A DNA stretch of 64,000 nucleotides from Lysinibacillus macroides (GTDB taxonomy: Bacteria > Bacillota > Bacilli > Bacillales_A > Planococcaceae), in NCBI RefSeq assembly GCF_001281525.1, contig NZ_LGCI01000005.1:798196-862195 (forward strand), in the 5' to 3' direction. Position numbers and translations under genes: made by a program. Under the pieces are notes generated by a model. It made no database searches, was not told the DNA's origin, and saw nothing but the letters and a program-made list of their open reading frames with translations. Below are positions 33,995-44,522 of the stretch, one piece after another. Positions within the stretch are counted from its first letter, which is position 1. The number at the start of each line of letters is the position of its first letter.

Positions 33995-35572
33995 ATGTCT
34001 ATAGAGATTTTAATTACAATCGGTATTGTCGTATTTATCTTAATTGCACTTATTGGCTTGTATGTCACAAAATATCGTACGGCGGGTCCCGATGAGGCAT
34101 TGATTGTCACAGGTAGCTATCTTGGCTCCAAAAATGTACATAAGGATGAGTCAGGAAATCGTATAAAAATTATTCGTGGTGGCGGTACATTTGTATTCCC
34201 AATTTTCCAGCAAGCACAGCCACTAAGCCTATTATCCAGTAAGCTAGATGTAACAACACCTGAGGTTTATACAGAGCAGGGTGTACCGGTAATGGCTGAT
34301 GGAACAGCCATTATTAAAATTGGTGGCTCTATTTCTGAAATTGCTACAGCGGCAGAGCAATTTTTAGGCAAGCAGAAGGATGAGCGTGAAAATGAGGCGC
34401 GTGAAGTATTAGAAGGTCATTTACGTTCCATTTTAGGTTCAATGACAGTAGAGGAAATTTATAAAAACCGTGATAAGTTCTCTCAGGAAGTACAGCGAGT
34501 GGCTTCTCAAGACTTAGCTAAAATGGGTTTAACGATTGTGTCCTTTACGATTAAGGATGTACGTGATAAAAATGGTTACTTAGAGTCACTTGGTAAGCCT
34601 CGTATTGCACAAGTGAAACGTGATGCTGATATTGCAACGGCTGATGCGGAAAAAGAAACACGTATTAAGCGTGCAGAAGCCTCGAAGGAAGCGCAAAAAG
34701 CTGAGCTTGAGCGTGCAACCGAGATTGCGGAAGCGGAAAAAGAAAACCAATTAAAGGTGGCTGAATTCCGCCGTGAGCAAGATATTGCTAAAGCTCGTGC
34801 TGACCAAGCCTATGAACTTGAAACAGCGCGTGCCAAGCAAGAAGTAACCGAGCAAGAAATGCAAATTCGTATTATTGAGCGTCAAAAGCAAATTGAATTA
34901 GAGGAAAAAGAGATTTTACGTCGTGAGAAGCAATATGATTCCGAGGTGAAAAAGAAAGCAGATGCTGACCGTTATGCGGTTGAACAAAATGCTTCAGCCG
35001 AAAAAATGCGTGAGCTTGCACAGGCTGATGCTGAAAAATATCGTATCGAGTCCTTGGCAAAGGCAGAAGCGGAGAAAATTCGCTTAGATGGTCTGGCTAA
35101 AGCAGATGCTGAGCGTGCCAAAGGGGAAACAGAGGCAGAAATTATTCGCTTGCGTGGTCTTGCGGAAGCCGAGGCGAAACGTAAAATTGCCGAAGCCTTT
35201 GAGCATTATGGGCAAGCGGCTGTGCTTGATATGATTGTTCGCATGATGCCAGAATATGCGAAAGAGCTGGCAAGTCCACTTGGCAATATTGATAAGATTA
35301 CCGTTGTGGATACTGGTGGCGGTGAAGGTGGCAGTGGCGCTAATAAGGTGACAGCCTATGCAACCAATTTAATGTCTACCTTGCAGGAGTCATTGAAGGA
35401 AACTTCTGGGATTGATGTCAAGGAACTAATTGAAAGCTATGCCGGTAAACATACACTACGTCCTGAGCTTGAGCAAATTGCAGCAGGGCTGGAGAAAGAT
35501 ACTGATAATGCGAAATCGCTCAATCCACAGGAGAGTGCGCTCAATAATGATGTGAAACCGCTCAATGCATAA
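33995..35572 (+). CDS. floT: Flotillin FloT (YuaG)
   Basis: A 525-residue protein with a membrane hairpin at residues about 5-27, an SPFH/band-7 domain (about 30-210, 'VPVMADGTAIIKIGGSIS', 'LGSMTVEEIYKNRDKFSQEV') and a long Ala/Glu/Lys-rich coiled coil (about 215-400), then the C-terminal 'VLDMIVRMMPEYAKELASPL' segment. Flotillins scaffold membrane microdomains. AAGGAGAG precedes the ATG. The last ~20 codons run into a tandem repeat ('KSLNPQESALNNDVKPLNA'), so the C-terminus may vary between strains. Confidence 0.93.
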   Translation: MSIEILITIGIVVFILIALIGLYVTKYRTAGPDEALIVTGSYLGSKNVHKDESGNRIKIIRGGGTFVFPIFQQAQPLSLLSSKLDVTTPEVYTEQGVPVMADGTAIIKIGGSISEIATAAEQFLGKQKDERENEAREVLEGHLRSILGSMTVEEIYKNRDKFSQEVQRVASQDLAKMGLTIVSFTIKDVRDKNGYLESLGKPRIAQVKRDADIATADAEKETRIKRAEASKEAQKAELERATEIAEAEKENQLKVAEFRREQDIAKARADQAYELETARAKQEVTEQEMQIRIIERQKQIELEEKEILRREKQYDSEVKKKADADRYAVEQNASAEKMRELAQADAEKYRIESLAKAEAEKIRLDGLAKADAERAKGETEAEIIRLRGLAEAEAKRKIAEAFEHYGQAAVLDMIVRMMPEYAKELASPLGNIDKITVVDTGGGEGGSGANKVTAYATNLMSTLQESLKETSGIDVKELIESYAGKHTLRPELEQIAAGLEKDTDNAKSLNPQESALNNDVKPLNA

Positions 35573-35632
35573 GAGAATGTGCTCAATAATAGTGCGAAAT
35601 CGCTCAATTTATAGGAGAGTATGCTCAATAAT
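35509..35632 (+). repeat. Degenerate GCTCAAT-containing tandem repeat across the floT stop codon
   Basis: The heptamer GCTCAAT recurs five times in alternating contexts ('gcgaaatc-GCTCAAT', 'gagagtgc-GCTCAAT', 'gtgaaacc-GCTCAAT', 'gagaatgt-GCTCAAT', 'gcgaaatc-GCTCAAT', 'gagagtat-GCTCAAT'). The units form a roughly 42-base period, partly inside the coding end of floT and partly after the stop. Confidence 0.7.
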
Positions 35633-35636
35633 AAGC

Positions 35637-35676
35637 AAGCGACCTGGCAATTTATAGTTGTCAGGTCGCTTTTGTT
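35637..35676. terminator. Terminator between floT and the convergent acetyltransferase gene
   Basis: A 14-bp stem with one mismatch (AAGCGACCTGGCAA / TTGTCAGGTCGCTT) is followed by a T-rich stretch on the plus strand. It lies between convergent genes and probably serves both. Confidence 0.85.
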
Positions 35677-36220
35677 ATTTTTGCTGCTGCCATTCGCTTA
35701 CAAGTAAGCCATATACAACATGATCCACATAATGATCGTAGAGCCATTCTGCTGCACGAATCGTCCCCTCTTTTACAAAGCCAAGACGTTCAGGAATGGC
35801 ACGACTTTTCTGATTGCCTTCTGCTGCACGGATTTCAACTTTGTGAAGCCGTAATACTTCAAAGGCATATTGTAATAAGGCTTTGACCGTATTGGTCATA
35901 ATGCCATGACCTTGTGCTCCTTCGCTAAGCCAATAGCCAATTGTGCCAATTTTATTGTTAGGATTAATGCTGTTAAAGCCAGTGATGCCAACTATTTCCC
36001 CTTTAAAAAGAATAACAAAGGAAAGGCTACTATTAGTTTCATGTCCTTTTATACAGCCCTCAATATAGGCGGTTGTATCTGCTATGTCCCTTGTATAATC
36101 CAGCCAGGGTAGCCACTCCTTCAGATAAACCCTGGAAGCATCGGTTAAGGCAAAAACGGCTGCTGCGTCCTCTAAAGTAATTGTACGTAAGGTTAAGTCA
36201 TTATCAGTTGTTATCATCAT
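35675..36220 (-). CDS. GNAT-family N-acetyltransferase (RimJ/RimL type)
   Basis: A 181-residue protein. The ATG at 36220 lies eight bases after GAGG, better than the GTG at 36229. The GNAT fold is clear: 'LTLRTITLEDAAAVFALTDA', the acetyl-CoA loop region 'YWLSEGAQGHGIMTNTVKAL' and 'LRLHKVEIRAAEGNQKSRAI', 'ERLGFVKEGTIR'. The order matches RimJ/RimL/YdaF-type enzymes that acetylate protein N-termini or small amines. One variation is 'AIPERLGF' where 'AIaEKLGF' is usual. The substrate cannot be deduced. Confidence 0.85.
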   Translation of the reverse strand: MMITTDNDLTLRTITLEDAAAVFALTDASRVYLKEWLPWLDYTRDIADTTAYIEGCIKGHETNSSLSFVILFKGEIVGITGFNSINPNNKIGTIGYWLSEGAQGHGIMTNTVKALLQYAFEVLRLHKVEIRAAEGNQKSRAIPERLGFVKEGTIRAAEWLYDHYVDHVVYGLLVSEWQQQK

Positions 36221-36233
36221 GGGTTTCACCTCA

Positions 36234-37058
36234 TTATTTTAAGGCGTCGTGCATAAAGCCCTTCATTTCTTGACTAAGTACAGTCAATTCTTCAATAATT
36301 TCGCTAAAATCTTGAACGAGCTGGGCCTGTTCATTTGTTGCATCATTGATTTGTCCCATATTTTGTTTCAGATTTTCAAGATTTCTATTAATATTGCGTA
36401 ACGATGATTCGATATTTTCAGTAGCGCTTGATGTCTCAAAAGATAATTTTCGTACTTCCTGTGCCACGATATTAAAACCAGCACCATGCTGTCCAGCACG
36501 AGCAGCCTCAATAGATGCATTTAAGCCAAGTAAATTGGTTTGACGCGAAATACTTTTAATTAAATCTGTCACTTCATTTGTTTTTTCAGAATCCTCTAAA
36601 GCGTGCTGTGCCTGCTTATTAATTTCCTCACTTGTAGCGGCTAATTCCTCTGAATGAGAAGCGATGGTATGTACTTTATCTTGGAGGTTGTTTACGATTT
36701 TATCCATTGTACCCATATAATCCTCAAGTTTCAGTTCATTATCGATCGGCAGACCAAATGCTAACGCACCTACGACTTTGCCATTTTCGCGAATTGGGAA
36801 TGAAAAAGCATTGATGGCTACACCATATACATCCTTTGGAATAACGACATCTGCATTTTTGCCACTAAAGGCAATATAAACATTTTGATCACTGGGATTA
36901 ACCCTTTGTCCGTCACGATAACCTGAATCTACTCGTTTACCTGCTAAATATTTAACAACGATTTCACTTTCTTTGTCAACGACACCTACGATAGCTTCTT
37001 CTTTTAAGGCAAGGTGTATATAAGGTGCTGCAAGAGACAATGCTTCAATAATTTTCAT
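36234..37058 (-). CDS. Short soluble methyl-accepting chemotaxis protein (YfmS-like)
   Basis: A 274-residue protein without transmembrane helices. Residues about 5-110 form a small ligand- or redox-sensing domain ('[20 protein letters not shown]', '[20 protein letters not shown]'). Residues about 125-270 are the MCP signalling coiled coil with the hairpin tip ('[20 protein letters not shown]', '[12 protein letters not shown]'). Length and domain order match B. subtilis YfmS, a cytoplasmic receptor that interacts with CheW/CheA. Its stop lies close to the neighbouring acetyltransferase start; they may share a transcript. Confidence 0.85.
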   Translation of the reverse strand: MKIIEALSLAAPYIHLALKEEAIVGVVDKESEIVVKYLAGKRVDSGYRDGQRVNPSDQNVYIAFSGKNADVVIPKDVYGVAINAFSFPIRENGKVVGALAFGLPIDNELKLEDYMGTMDKIVNNLQDKVHTIASHSEELAATSEEINKQAQHALEDSEKTNEVTDLIKSISRQTNLLGLNASIEAARAGQHGAGFNIVAQEVRKLSFETSSATENIESSLRNINRNLENLKQNMGQINDATNEQAQLVQDFSEIIEELTVLSQEMKGFMHDALK

Positions 37059-37355
37059 AATAATTCCCCCAAATTTAGTTCATAAATAAAAGCAATTGGC
37101 TGATAACAATGGTGCTAGATGGTTACTTTTACTGTAGCATACTATTTGACAACTCAAAATACTAAATTACTAAAAGTTGGGTACAATTTGTTGCGATAGT
37201 TGGGAAAGATGCAGGATTATCAATAATAATCGTATAGTGCTGCTAAGCAAACATCGAAACAAATTTGTCTATTTGTTGACAAAGTGTTCGTGTGTTTTCA
37301 CAAATAGTGTACTAGAATAATAGTTATACGGTGAAAAAGTGAAGGAGAGCGTACT
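37059..37355. other. Intergenic control region between divergent genes
   Basis: About 300 AT-rich bases separate the chemoreceptor and the MFS gene. A TTGACA near 37274 and TAATAG near 37317 are visible but not well spaced for one promoter. I find no gene or strong hairpin here. Confidence 0.5.
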
Positions 37356-38561
37356 ATGGCATATATACAAAAAGGGACAAGCGCATTTTATAAAGCCAAT
37401 TGGGCCTTATTTTTAGCAGGCTTTATTACGTTTGCTAATTTATATAGTACCCAGCCATTGCTCCCTACATTTGCAGAAGAATTTCAAGTATCACCAGCCA
37501 TTGCTAGTTTATCTCTTTCAGTGACGACCTTTGCTTTAGCAGTAAGCTTAATTATTGTGAGCTCCCTGTCAGAGGCATGGGGACGAAAATCATTGATGAC
37601 CATATCCATTTTTGCTGCCTCTCTCCTTACGCTTGCACTTGCATTTGCCTCTAATTTTGAAATGGTTTTACTATTACGCGTAGTGCAAGGTGCTGTTTTT
37701 GCAGGTTTACCTGCGATTGCGATGGCCTATTTAGGTGAGGAAATAGAGCCAGCAAGCTTAGGTATTGCCATGGGCTTATATATCAGTGGGAATTCTGTTG
37801 GCGGGCTTAGTGGACGAGTGATCATTAGTACATTCACGGATTTTTATAATTGGCATATAGGTATGTTGGTGCTAGGGGGCATTAGTGTTGTTATTAGTGT
37901 ATTGTTTGTCTGGATGCTGCCTAACTCTAAGCATTTCAGCGCCCGCCCATTGCAAATAAAAGCATTAACGATAACGCTTTGGCAACATTTAAAAGACCCT
38001 TCCATGTTATGTCTTTATGGAATTAGCTTTGTGTTAATGGGGAGCTTTGTTACACTGTATAACTATATTGGTTTTAAATTAATGGCGCCTCCTTATCATT
38101 TAAGTGCAACGATTGTAGGCTGGATATTTGTGATTTACTTAGTGGGGACATTTAGCTCTGCTTGGTTTGGTAGTTTAGCTGATCGTTATGGTCGTCAACG
38201 TATGCTTTTATTGGCCATTGCCATTATGTTTATAGGCGCGATTATAACATTGAACGAGTTGCTTAGTTTAAAAATTATTGGCATTACCGTTTTTACCTTT
38301 GGCTTTTTTGCAGCACATTCCATTGCAAGTGGCTGGGTGAGTAAGCGGGCGTCACATGATAAAGCACAAGCCTCCTCTCTCTATTTATTTTTCTATTATG
38401 TTGGTTCAAGTGTTGGGGGAACAGTGGGAGGCGTATTTTGGATGAAGTATGGCTGGGTAGGTGTTATAGCGATGATTGCTTTATTTTTATTAATTGCTTG
38501 TGTACTATCGTTCTTATTAAAGAGGATCATTGCTAGACAACGTATCGCAACCACTCGATAG
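37356..38561 (+). CDS. MFS transporter, YnfM-like
   Basis: A 401-residue membrane protein with 12 predicted helices, ATG at 37356 after GAAGGAGAG. The N-terminal half has the usual MFS loop 2-3 motif ('SSLSEAWGRKSLM') and the central half its repeat ('GSLADRYGRQRMLL'). 'LLRVVQGAVFAGLPAIAMAY' is the family's helix 4-5 pattern. It most resembles the YnfM/inner-membrane transport subgroup of drug or metabolite efflux proteins. The substrate is not evident. A TSUP-family permease follows after 21 bases, so the two are probably one operon. Confidence 0.85.
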   Translation: MAYIQKGTSAFYKANWALFLAGFITFANLYSTQPLLPTFAEEFQVSPAIASLSLSVTTFALAVSLIIVSSLSEAWGRKSLMTISIFAASLLTLALAFASNFEMVLLLRVVQGAVFAGLPAIAMAYLGEEIEPASLGIAMGLYISGNSVGGLSGRVIISTFTDFYNWHIGMLVLGGISVVISVLFVWMLPNSKHFSARPLQIKALTITLWQHLKDPSMLCLYGISFVLMGSFVTLYNYIGFKLMAPPYHLSATIVGWIFVIYLVGTFSSAWFGSLADRYGRQRMLLLAIAIMFIGAIITLNELLSLKIIGITVFTFGFFAAHSIASGWVSKRASHDKAQASSLYLFFYYVGSSVGGTVGGVFWMKYGWVGVIAMIALFLLIACVLSFLLKRIIARQRIATTR

Positions 38562-38582
38562 CATTTGATGTGAGGTGACGTT

Positions 38583-39311
38583 TTGCAGGAATTACTTTTA
38601 TACTTTTTTATTATTCTAGCAGCAGCTATTTTGCAAACAAGTACAGGGTTTGGTTTTTCTATTATGGCCACCCCTTTTTTACTGCTGCTTTTTTTACCAC
38701 AAGAGGCGATGCAAATAAATATAATATTGTCCCTTGTTATTTCGCTTTCTTTAATATGGAAGGTGAGACAGGATATTGATGTAGCTTTACTTAAGAAGGT
38801 GATGATTGGTAGTGTTGTGGGTGCGCCTTTTGGTAGTCTCCTCTTTGCCTTTGTGAATGTGACGACATTCAAGTTGCTCATTGCCATCCTCTTAATAGGG
38901 CTTACGATTCTCTTAATGAAAAATCTCTCTATTCAACAAACAAGTGGTAGGGATTATGGTGTTGGTTTCATTTCAGGCATGTTGACAACAAGTATTGGAA
39001 TGGCAGGACCGCCACTATTACTGTATTTTGCGAGCACGCATAGAAATAAAGAAACAATTAGAGCAGTTTCGATAGCCTACTATATTTTTATTTATCTGAT
39101 TAGCTTACTATCTCAAGTCACATTTGAAGGTACAAGTAAAATGGTTTGGCTGTATAGTATGTATGCTTTGCCAATAGTTTTCATTGGTCTAATTTTGGGA
39201 CAAATTCTATTTAATAGATTAAATCAAAAGCTGTTTAGATCATTAATTTATCTTCTATTGGTAGCAGCAGGTCTAATTTTATTGATACAAAGTATAGGGA
39301 CGATGTTATAA
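38583..39311 (+). CDS. TauE/SafE (TSUP) family permease
   Basis: A 242-residue integral membrane protein with seven to eight hydrophobic helices. The start is a TTG at 38583 preceded by GAGGTGACG. The family repeats appear as 'AAILQTSTGFGFSIMATPFL' at the N-terminus and 'GFISGMLTTSIGMAGPPLLL' near residue 120. TSUP proteins export sulfite, sulfonates or other organic anions. It follows the MFS gene with a short gap and ends at a strong bidirectional terminator. Confidence 0.85.
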   Translation: MQELLLYFFIILAAAILQTSTGFGFSIMATPFLLLLFLPQEAMQINIILSLVISLSLIWKVRQDIDVALLKKVMIGSVVGAPFGSLLFAFVNVTTFKLLIAILLIGLTILLMKNLSIQQTSGRDYGVGFISGMLTTSIGMAGPPLLLYFASTHRNKETIRAVSIAYYIFIYLISLLSQVTFEGTSKMVWLYSMYALPIVFIGLILGQILFNRLNQKLFRSLIYLLLVAAGLILLIQSIGTML

Positions 39312-39317
39312 ATAACA

Positions 39318-39362
39318 AAAAGAAGTATGGAAAAGATGCTGCATCTTCCATACTTCTTTGTT
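39318..39362. terminator. Bidirectional terminator between the TSUP gene and fabI
   Basis: A long stem (AAGAAGTATGGAA plus AAGATG, paired with CATCTT and CCATACTTCTT) with a short loop and T-rich flanks lies between two convergent genes. Confidence 0.9.
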
Positions 39363-39363
39363 G

Positions 39364-40146
39364 TTAACCCATAATATTGTAGCCAGCGTCGATGTAGATT
39401 GTTTCACCAGTGACACCACGTGATAGGTGAGAGAGCATCACAATCGTCATATCTGCTACCTCGTCTTGTTGAACATTACGTTTTAAAGGAGCTGTTTCTT
39501 CGATTTTGTGTAAAATCGTATTAAAGGATGGAACGCCTTTCGCCGCAAGTGTGCGAATTGCGCCTGCTGAAATCGCATTGACACGAATATTATCCTGACC
39601 AATATCAGCAGCCAGATAGCGCATGGAAGCCTCTAGTGCAGCCTTTGCCACTCCCATCACATTATAGCCATCAAGCACACGCTCTGCACCTAAATAACTC
39701 ATTGTCACAATAGAGCCACCCTCTGTCATATAAGGATGTGCTGCTTTTGCTGTTGAAATTAATGAATAAGCACTTGTATCTTGTGCGAATGCATAGCCTT
39801 CTCGAGTTGTTTCAAGGAAGCGGTTGTGTAAATCTTCGGCATGGGCAAAAGCCACTGAATGTACAATCCCATGAATAACGCCAACCTTTGCTCCAATTTC
39901 ATCAAACGCTGCCTTTGTACTGTCATCACTATTCACATCACATTGCACAACAAGAGAATCGGATTGTCCGATATTTTCTAATTGTTTTTGTAATTTTTTT
40001 AATGAGCGCTCTTGACGATACGTGAAGATGACATTTGCACCAACGTCAAATAAACGTTTTGCAATGCCCCAAGCAATACTACGATCATTTGCTACACCCA
40101 TCACAACAATATTCTTATCTTTTAACTGTAATAAATTATCCATCAT
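39364..40146 (-). CDS. fabI: Enoyl-[acyl-carrier-protein] reductase FabI
   Basis: A 260-residue protein. I place the start at the tandem ATG 40146/40143 with AAGGAG nine bases upstream; a longer frame to 40227 has no ribosome site and runs through the promoter. Features of NAD(P)H enoyl-ACP reductases are visible: 'VVMGVANDRSIAWGIAKRLF' near residue 15, 'VHSVAFAH' near 95, and the catalytic Tyr-x6-Lys region 'DGYNVMGVAKAALEASMRYL' near 155-175. It performs the last reduction in type II fatty acid elongation. An operator-like FapR site and promoter lie directly upstream. Confidence 0.95.
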   Translation of the reverse strand: MMDNLLQLKDKNIVVMGVANDRSIAWGIAKRLFDVGANVIFTYRQERSLKKLQKQLENIGQSDSLVVQCDVNSDDSTKAAFDEIGAKVGVIHGIVHSVAFAHAEDLHNRFLETTREGYAFAQDTSAYSLISTAKAAHPYMTEGGSIVTMSYLGAERVLDGYNVMGVAKAALEASMRYLAADIGQDNIRVNAISAGAIRTLAAKGVPSFNTILHKIEETAPLKRNVQQDEVADMTIVMLSHLSRGVTGETIYIDAGYNIMG

Positions 40147-40180
40147 GATAAAGAACTCCTTTATGAGATAATATCTGTTA

Positions 40181-40197
40181 TTAGTACCAACTACTAA
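40181..40197 (-). promoter_or_regulatory. FapR operator upstream of fabI
   Basis: TTAGTACCAACTACTAA is the perfect half-site pair TTAGTA-N5-TACTAA of the FapR box. It lies just downstream of the -10 sequence, so FapR would block fabI initiation when malonyl-CoA is low. Confidence 0.85.
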
Positions 40198-40198
40198 A

Positions 40199-40227
40199 AT
40201 ATTATCATACCTAAAATAGTGTTGCAA
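40199..40227 (-). promoter_or_regulatory. fabI promoter
   Basis: On the minus strand TTGCAA (40222-40227) and TAATAT (40199-40204) are separated by 17 bases, directly before the FapR site. Confidence 0.7.
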
Positions 40228-40521
40228 TCATAACATGAAAAGTGTAGCGACTAAACTTGCAAAAAATTAAATAGCTGCACTATGTTTTACATAGTGTTCA
40301 CACTTATCCAGTGCTTGATTGACTGCCCTATACACAGTGATGCTAAAACAATGTTGTGTACGAATTGTCTGCACAAGTATTGTAATGGTTTTGTTTGGCT
40401 TTGATGAAAGGAAGCATCCTGTATTTGAACATCTTCCTTAAGATAAGCAAGAAACTAAGCTTATCGTGCTAATAAATTAGCCTCGGTGCCCAAGTGAAAG
40501 GTAATAAAGTAATATAAATTA
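40228..40521. other. Intergenic stretch without supported genes
   Basis: About 290 bases. Two perfect 7-bp inverted repeats are visible: CACTATG-TTTTA-CATAGTG (40278-40296) and GATAAGC...GCTTATC (40442-40465), neither followed by a T run. I see no convincing gene. It may contain decayed sequence. Confidence 0.5.
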
Positions 40522-40701
40522 TCATACAAACGGGAAAATGGTTTGCCATTTTGCGGCAAGTTTTTTCAATGGATCTATATGGTTTTCGGTGATTGGAAAT
40601 AAACTATGTTCTAGCTGTAACTGCTCAAAGATGCTCATTCCTTCAATAGATTGGTATGTGTCTAGTGATGGACCATAGGATTTTTTTGATAAAAAAGGCA
40701 T
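40522..40701 (-). CDS. Doubtful small open frame downstream of fer
   Basis: A frame of 59 codons (from ATG 40701) ends in '...KKLAAKWQTIFPFV'. The composition looks protein-like, but the start lies inside the fer terminator hairpin and there is no good ribosome site. It may be a real short gene, a remnant, or chance. Confidence 0.25.
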   Translation of the reverse strand: MPFLSKKSYGPSLDTYQSIEGMSIFEQLQLEHSLFPITENHIDPLKKLAAKWQTIFPFV

Positions 40702-40719
40702 CCATTTTAAGGATGCCTT
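40689..40719 (-). terminator. Terminator of fer
   Basis: AAGGCATCC / GGATGCCTT with a 7-base loop is followed on the minus strand by TTTT. It lies 18 bases after the ferredoxin stop. Confidence 0.85.
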
Positions 40720-40736
40720 CAAAGGGATTGATACAA

Positions 40737-42114
<1,378 letters not shown>

Positions 42115-43557
42115 ATGGAACTTGACCAACTATTGCACAAGCATTTTGGCTATACAACCTTTCGTCCAGGACAAAAAGAAGTGATTGAGGCCATTCTACA
42201 AAGAAATGATGTGATTGCTTTACTGCCAACAGGAATGGGCAAGTCATTGTGCTATCAGCTTCCAGCCTATGCCCTACAAAAGTCCGTCTTAATCGTATCG
42301 CCATTGCTGTCTCTGATGCAGGACCAGGTAGAGGAGCTAAAGCGTTTTGGGGAAAAGAGAGTGGTCGCTTTAAATTCATTTTTAGCACCAACAGAAAAGC
42401 GTTATGTTCTCCATTTTTTAGAACAGTACCGTTTTATTTTTACATCGCCTGAGATGTTGCTACAACAGCAGGTACAAGAGCGGCTAACACAGATGGAGCT
42501 AGGGTTAATTGTCGTAGATGAGGCACATTGTATCTCGCAATGGGGCTTTGATTTTCGCCCTGATTATTTGCGAATCGGTGAATGGTTTGCAAAGGACAAT
42601 CGTCCACCAATTTTAGCCTTATCGGCAACTGCTACGAGTAAGGTAGTGCAAGATATTCGTGAAACATTATCATTACAGACACCGTTTGAATTTATGTATA
42701 ATGTAGACCGCCCCAATATTCATCTGGGCCGAGTGCTGTTAGAGAATAGGGCTGAGAAAGCAAACTGGCTTATGCAGCATATGAAAGCGACAGCAGGACC
42801 GGGTATTTTATATGTATCTTCTCGTAAGCGTGCACAGCAGTATTGTGATGCCTTTTTACAAATGGGCATTCGTACAGCAGCATATCATGCAGGGTATGGA
42901 GCGGAGGATCGCCAGTTTATTCAGCAGCAATTTATAGATGATGAGCTAGAGTGGATTGTGGCAACAAATGCCTTTGGAATGGGAATTAATAAACCTAATA
43001 TACGTCAGGTGATTCATGAAACAATGCCAGCTAATATCGCAAATTATATGCAGGAGATTGGGCGTGCTGGCCGTGATGGTCAGTCTGCGCTTGCTATTTT
43101 ATTGTACTGTGAGGGGGATGAGGAGCTAGCAAAGTTTGTGGTAACAGGGGATTTACCAACAGCGGGTCATGTTGATCGTTATCAGGAGCTGCTGGCCCAG
43201 CAAGGACAGCCAGTTTCTATGTTAAAAAACGGTGAATTAAGTGAAACAGCCTTTCGTGTATTGGACTATTGGGTTCAACGGGAGTCTACAGAGCAGGTAA
43301 AGGCTCGATTCAATCATTTAGCCCTAGAAAAATATCGTGCAGTAGATGATATGCACAAGCTTATTCAGACAAAAGACTGTATTCGTGAACAACTTGTCGA
43401 GTATTTTGGGCAAAAATTGCAGAAAAGACCAGAAAACTGTTGTGAAAATTGTGGCATCCATTATGATAAAATCAAGAAAGTACGATTACAGGAAGAAAAG
43501 AAAAGCGAAATGGCTTCTTGGGAAAGGCGGCTACAGCAGCTTTTAATAGGTATGTAG
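42115..43557 (+). CDS. recS: RecQ-family ATP-dependent DNA helicase (RecS type)
   Basis: A 480-residue protein starting directly after the ypbB stop, with AAAGGAG inside ypbB's end. Walker A 'LLPTGMGKSLCYQLP' is near residue 35, DEAH box 'VVDEAHCISQWGFDFRPDYL' near 130, motif V/VI 'VATNAFGMGINKPNIRQVIH' and 'QEIGRAGRDGQSA' at 285-320. The zinc region appears as 'CENCGIHY' near the end. The winged-helix RQC and HRDC domains of long RecQ are absent, as in B. subtilis RecS. It unwinds DNA in repair of stalled forks. Confidence 0.93.
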   Translation: MELDQLLHKHFGYTTFRPGQKEVIEAILQRNDVIALLPTGMGKSLCYQLPAYALQKSVLIVSPLLSLMQDQVEELKRFGEKRVVALNSFLAPTEKRYVLHFLEQYRFIFTSPEMLLQQQVQERLTQMELGLIVVDEAHCISQWGFDFRPDYLRIGEWFAKDNRPPILALSATATSKVVQDIRETLSLQTPFEFMYNVDRPNIHLGRVLLENRAEKANWLMQHMKATAGPGILYVSSRKRAQQYCDAFLQMGIRTAAYHAGYGAEDRQFIQQQFIDDELEWIVATNAFGMGINKPNIRQVIHETMPANIANYMQEIGRAGRDGQSALAILLYCEGDEELAKFVVTGDLPTAGHVDRYQELLAQQGQPVSMLKNGELSETAFRVLDYWVQRESTEQVKARFNHLALEKYRAVDDMHKLIQTKDCIREQLVEYFGQKLQKRPENCCENCGIHYDKIKKVRLQEEKKSEMASWERRLQQLLIGM

Positions 43558-43642
43558 TTGTGAACAGAGGATCATTTACTTTTTTCGTAAAATTCGTCAT
43601 AATAGAATTATAGAAAGCGTAGTAAGGTTGGGGGAAGGGCGA

Positions 43643-44389
43643 ATGAGTAAAGAAGATTATCGTGATAAAATAGAAGAACATCGTCAATCATTTGAAGATG
43701 AGCAAAAGGAACAACAAACATTATCGAGAGTTTCGAGAATGAATAAAAATGGGAATAAAAACAAAAAGCCTCAAAATTCACAACGTAAGACACCGTTAAT
43801 GACTATTTTGTTTGTGATTTTTATTTTAATTCCATTAACAATATTAATCTATTTTTGGAAGTTTTATGAGCCAGGAAAAACGATTGAGCAGGCTGAAAAA
43901 GATTCGGCTGAACAGCTTGTGGAATTAGATCCTTCAGAAGCGTCATCATCTGATAAGGATAAAGATGATCAAAAAGCACAAGAGCAGTCTCAAAAGGATG
44001 CTGAAAAATTAGCGGCTGAACAAAAGGCGGCTGAGGCGGCGAAACAAGCAGAAGCAGCGAAAAAGGCAGAGGAAGCAAGGAAAGCAGAAGAGGCACGTAA
44101 AGCCGAGGAAACTAGGAAGGCTGAGGAGGCACGCAAAGCGGAAGAAGCAAGAATCGCTCAGCAACAAGCAGAGGCCGCAAGAAAAGCGGAAGAGGCTAGA
44201 AAGGCTGAAGAAGCAGCAAGGCAAGCCGCTCAAGCAAGTACACATACTGTAAAGCCGAATGAAAATTTATACCGCATTGCTTTAAATCATTATGGTGATG
44301 GCAGTGAAGCGACATTAGCAAAAATCCGTGCAGCCAACGGTATGTCTTCTAATACTGTCATAGTTGGGCAAGTCATTAAGCTACCTTAA
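43643..44389 (+). CDS. ypbE: YpbE-like LysM membrane protein
   Basis: A 248-residue protein, ATG at 43643 after GGAAGGG. A charged cytoplasmic N-terminus is followed by one transmembrane helix (about 50-75, 'PLMTILFVIFILIPLTILIY'). A long low-complexity Glu/Ala/Lys/Arg stretch follows (about 110-195, repeats of 'KAEEARKAEE'), then a C-terminal LysM domain ('THTVKPNENLYRIALNHYGD', 'RAANGMSSNTVIVGQVIKL'). The protein is expected to span the cell wall and hold peptidoglycan. The low-complexity repeat is prone to length change. Position after recQ matches B. subtilis. Confidence 0.9.
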   Translation: MSKEDYRDKIEEHRQSFEDEQKEQQTLSRVSRMNKNGNKNKKPQNSQRKTPLMTILFVIFILIPLTILIYFWKFYEPGKTIEQAEKDSAEQLVELDPSEASSSDKDKDDQKAQEQSQKDAEKLAAEQKAAEAAKQAEAAKKAEEARKAEEARKAEETRKAEEARKAEEARIAQQQAEAARKAEEARKAEEAARQAAQASTHTVKPNENLYRIALNHYGDGSEATLAKIRAANGMSSNTVIVGQVIKLP

Positions 44390-44464
44390 TCAGCTATTAC
44401 TGTATGGTGAGCAAGTATAAAATAACTGACAGACGTTCATACCAAAACGTATGTCTGATTGAGC

Positions 44465-44498
44465 AAAAGGCGATTCTTCAGAAACGAATCGTCTTTTT
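44465..44498 (+). terminator. Terminator after ypbE
   Basis: AAAAGGCGATTC / GAATCGTCTTTT with a 9-base loop is followed by T residues. Confidence 0.8.
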
Positions 44499-44522
44499 GC
44501 TGTCGTAAGGAGACGTGAGGGA

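Noticed and set aside
38396..38887. Minus-strand 163-residue frame over the MFS/TSUP junction
   Set aside because: It is the antisense of two clear membrane-protein genes; its Ile/Lys/Thr-rich composition is typical of a shadow frame.
43821..44245. Leu/Phe/Cys-rich minus-strand frames in ypbE
   Set aside because: They are the antisense of the Ala/Glu/Lys repeat of ypbE, a well-known source of false open frames.
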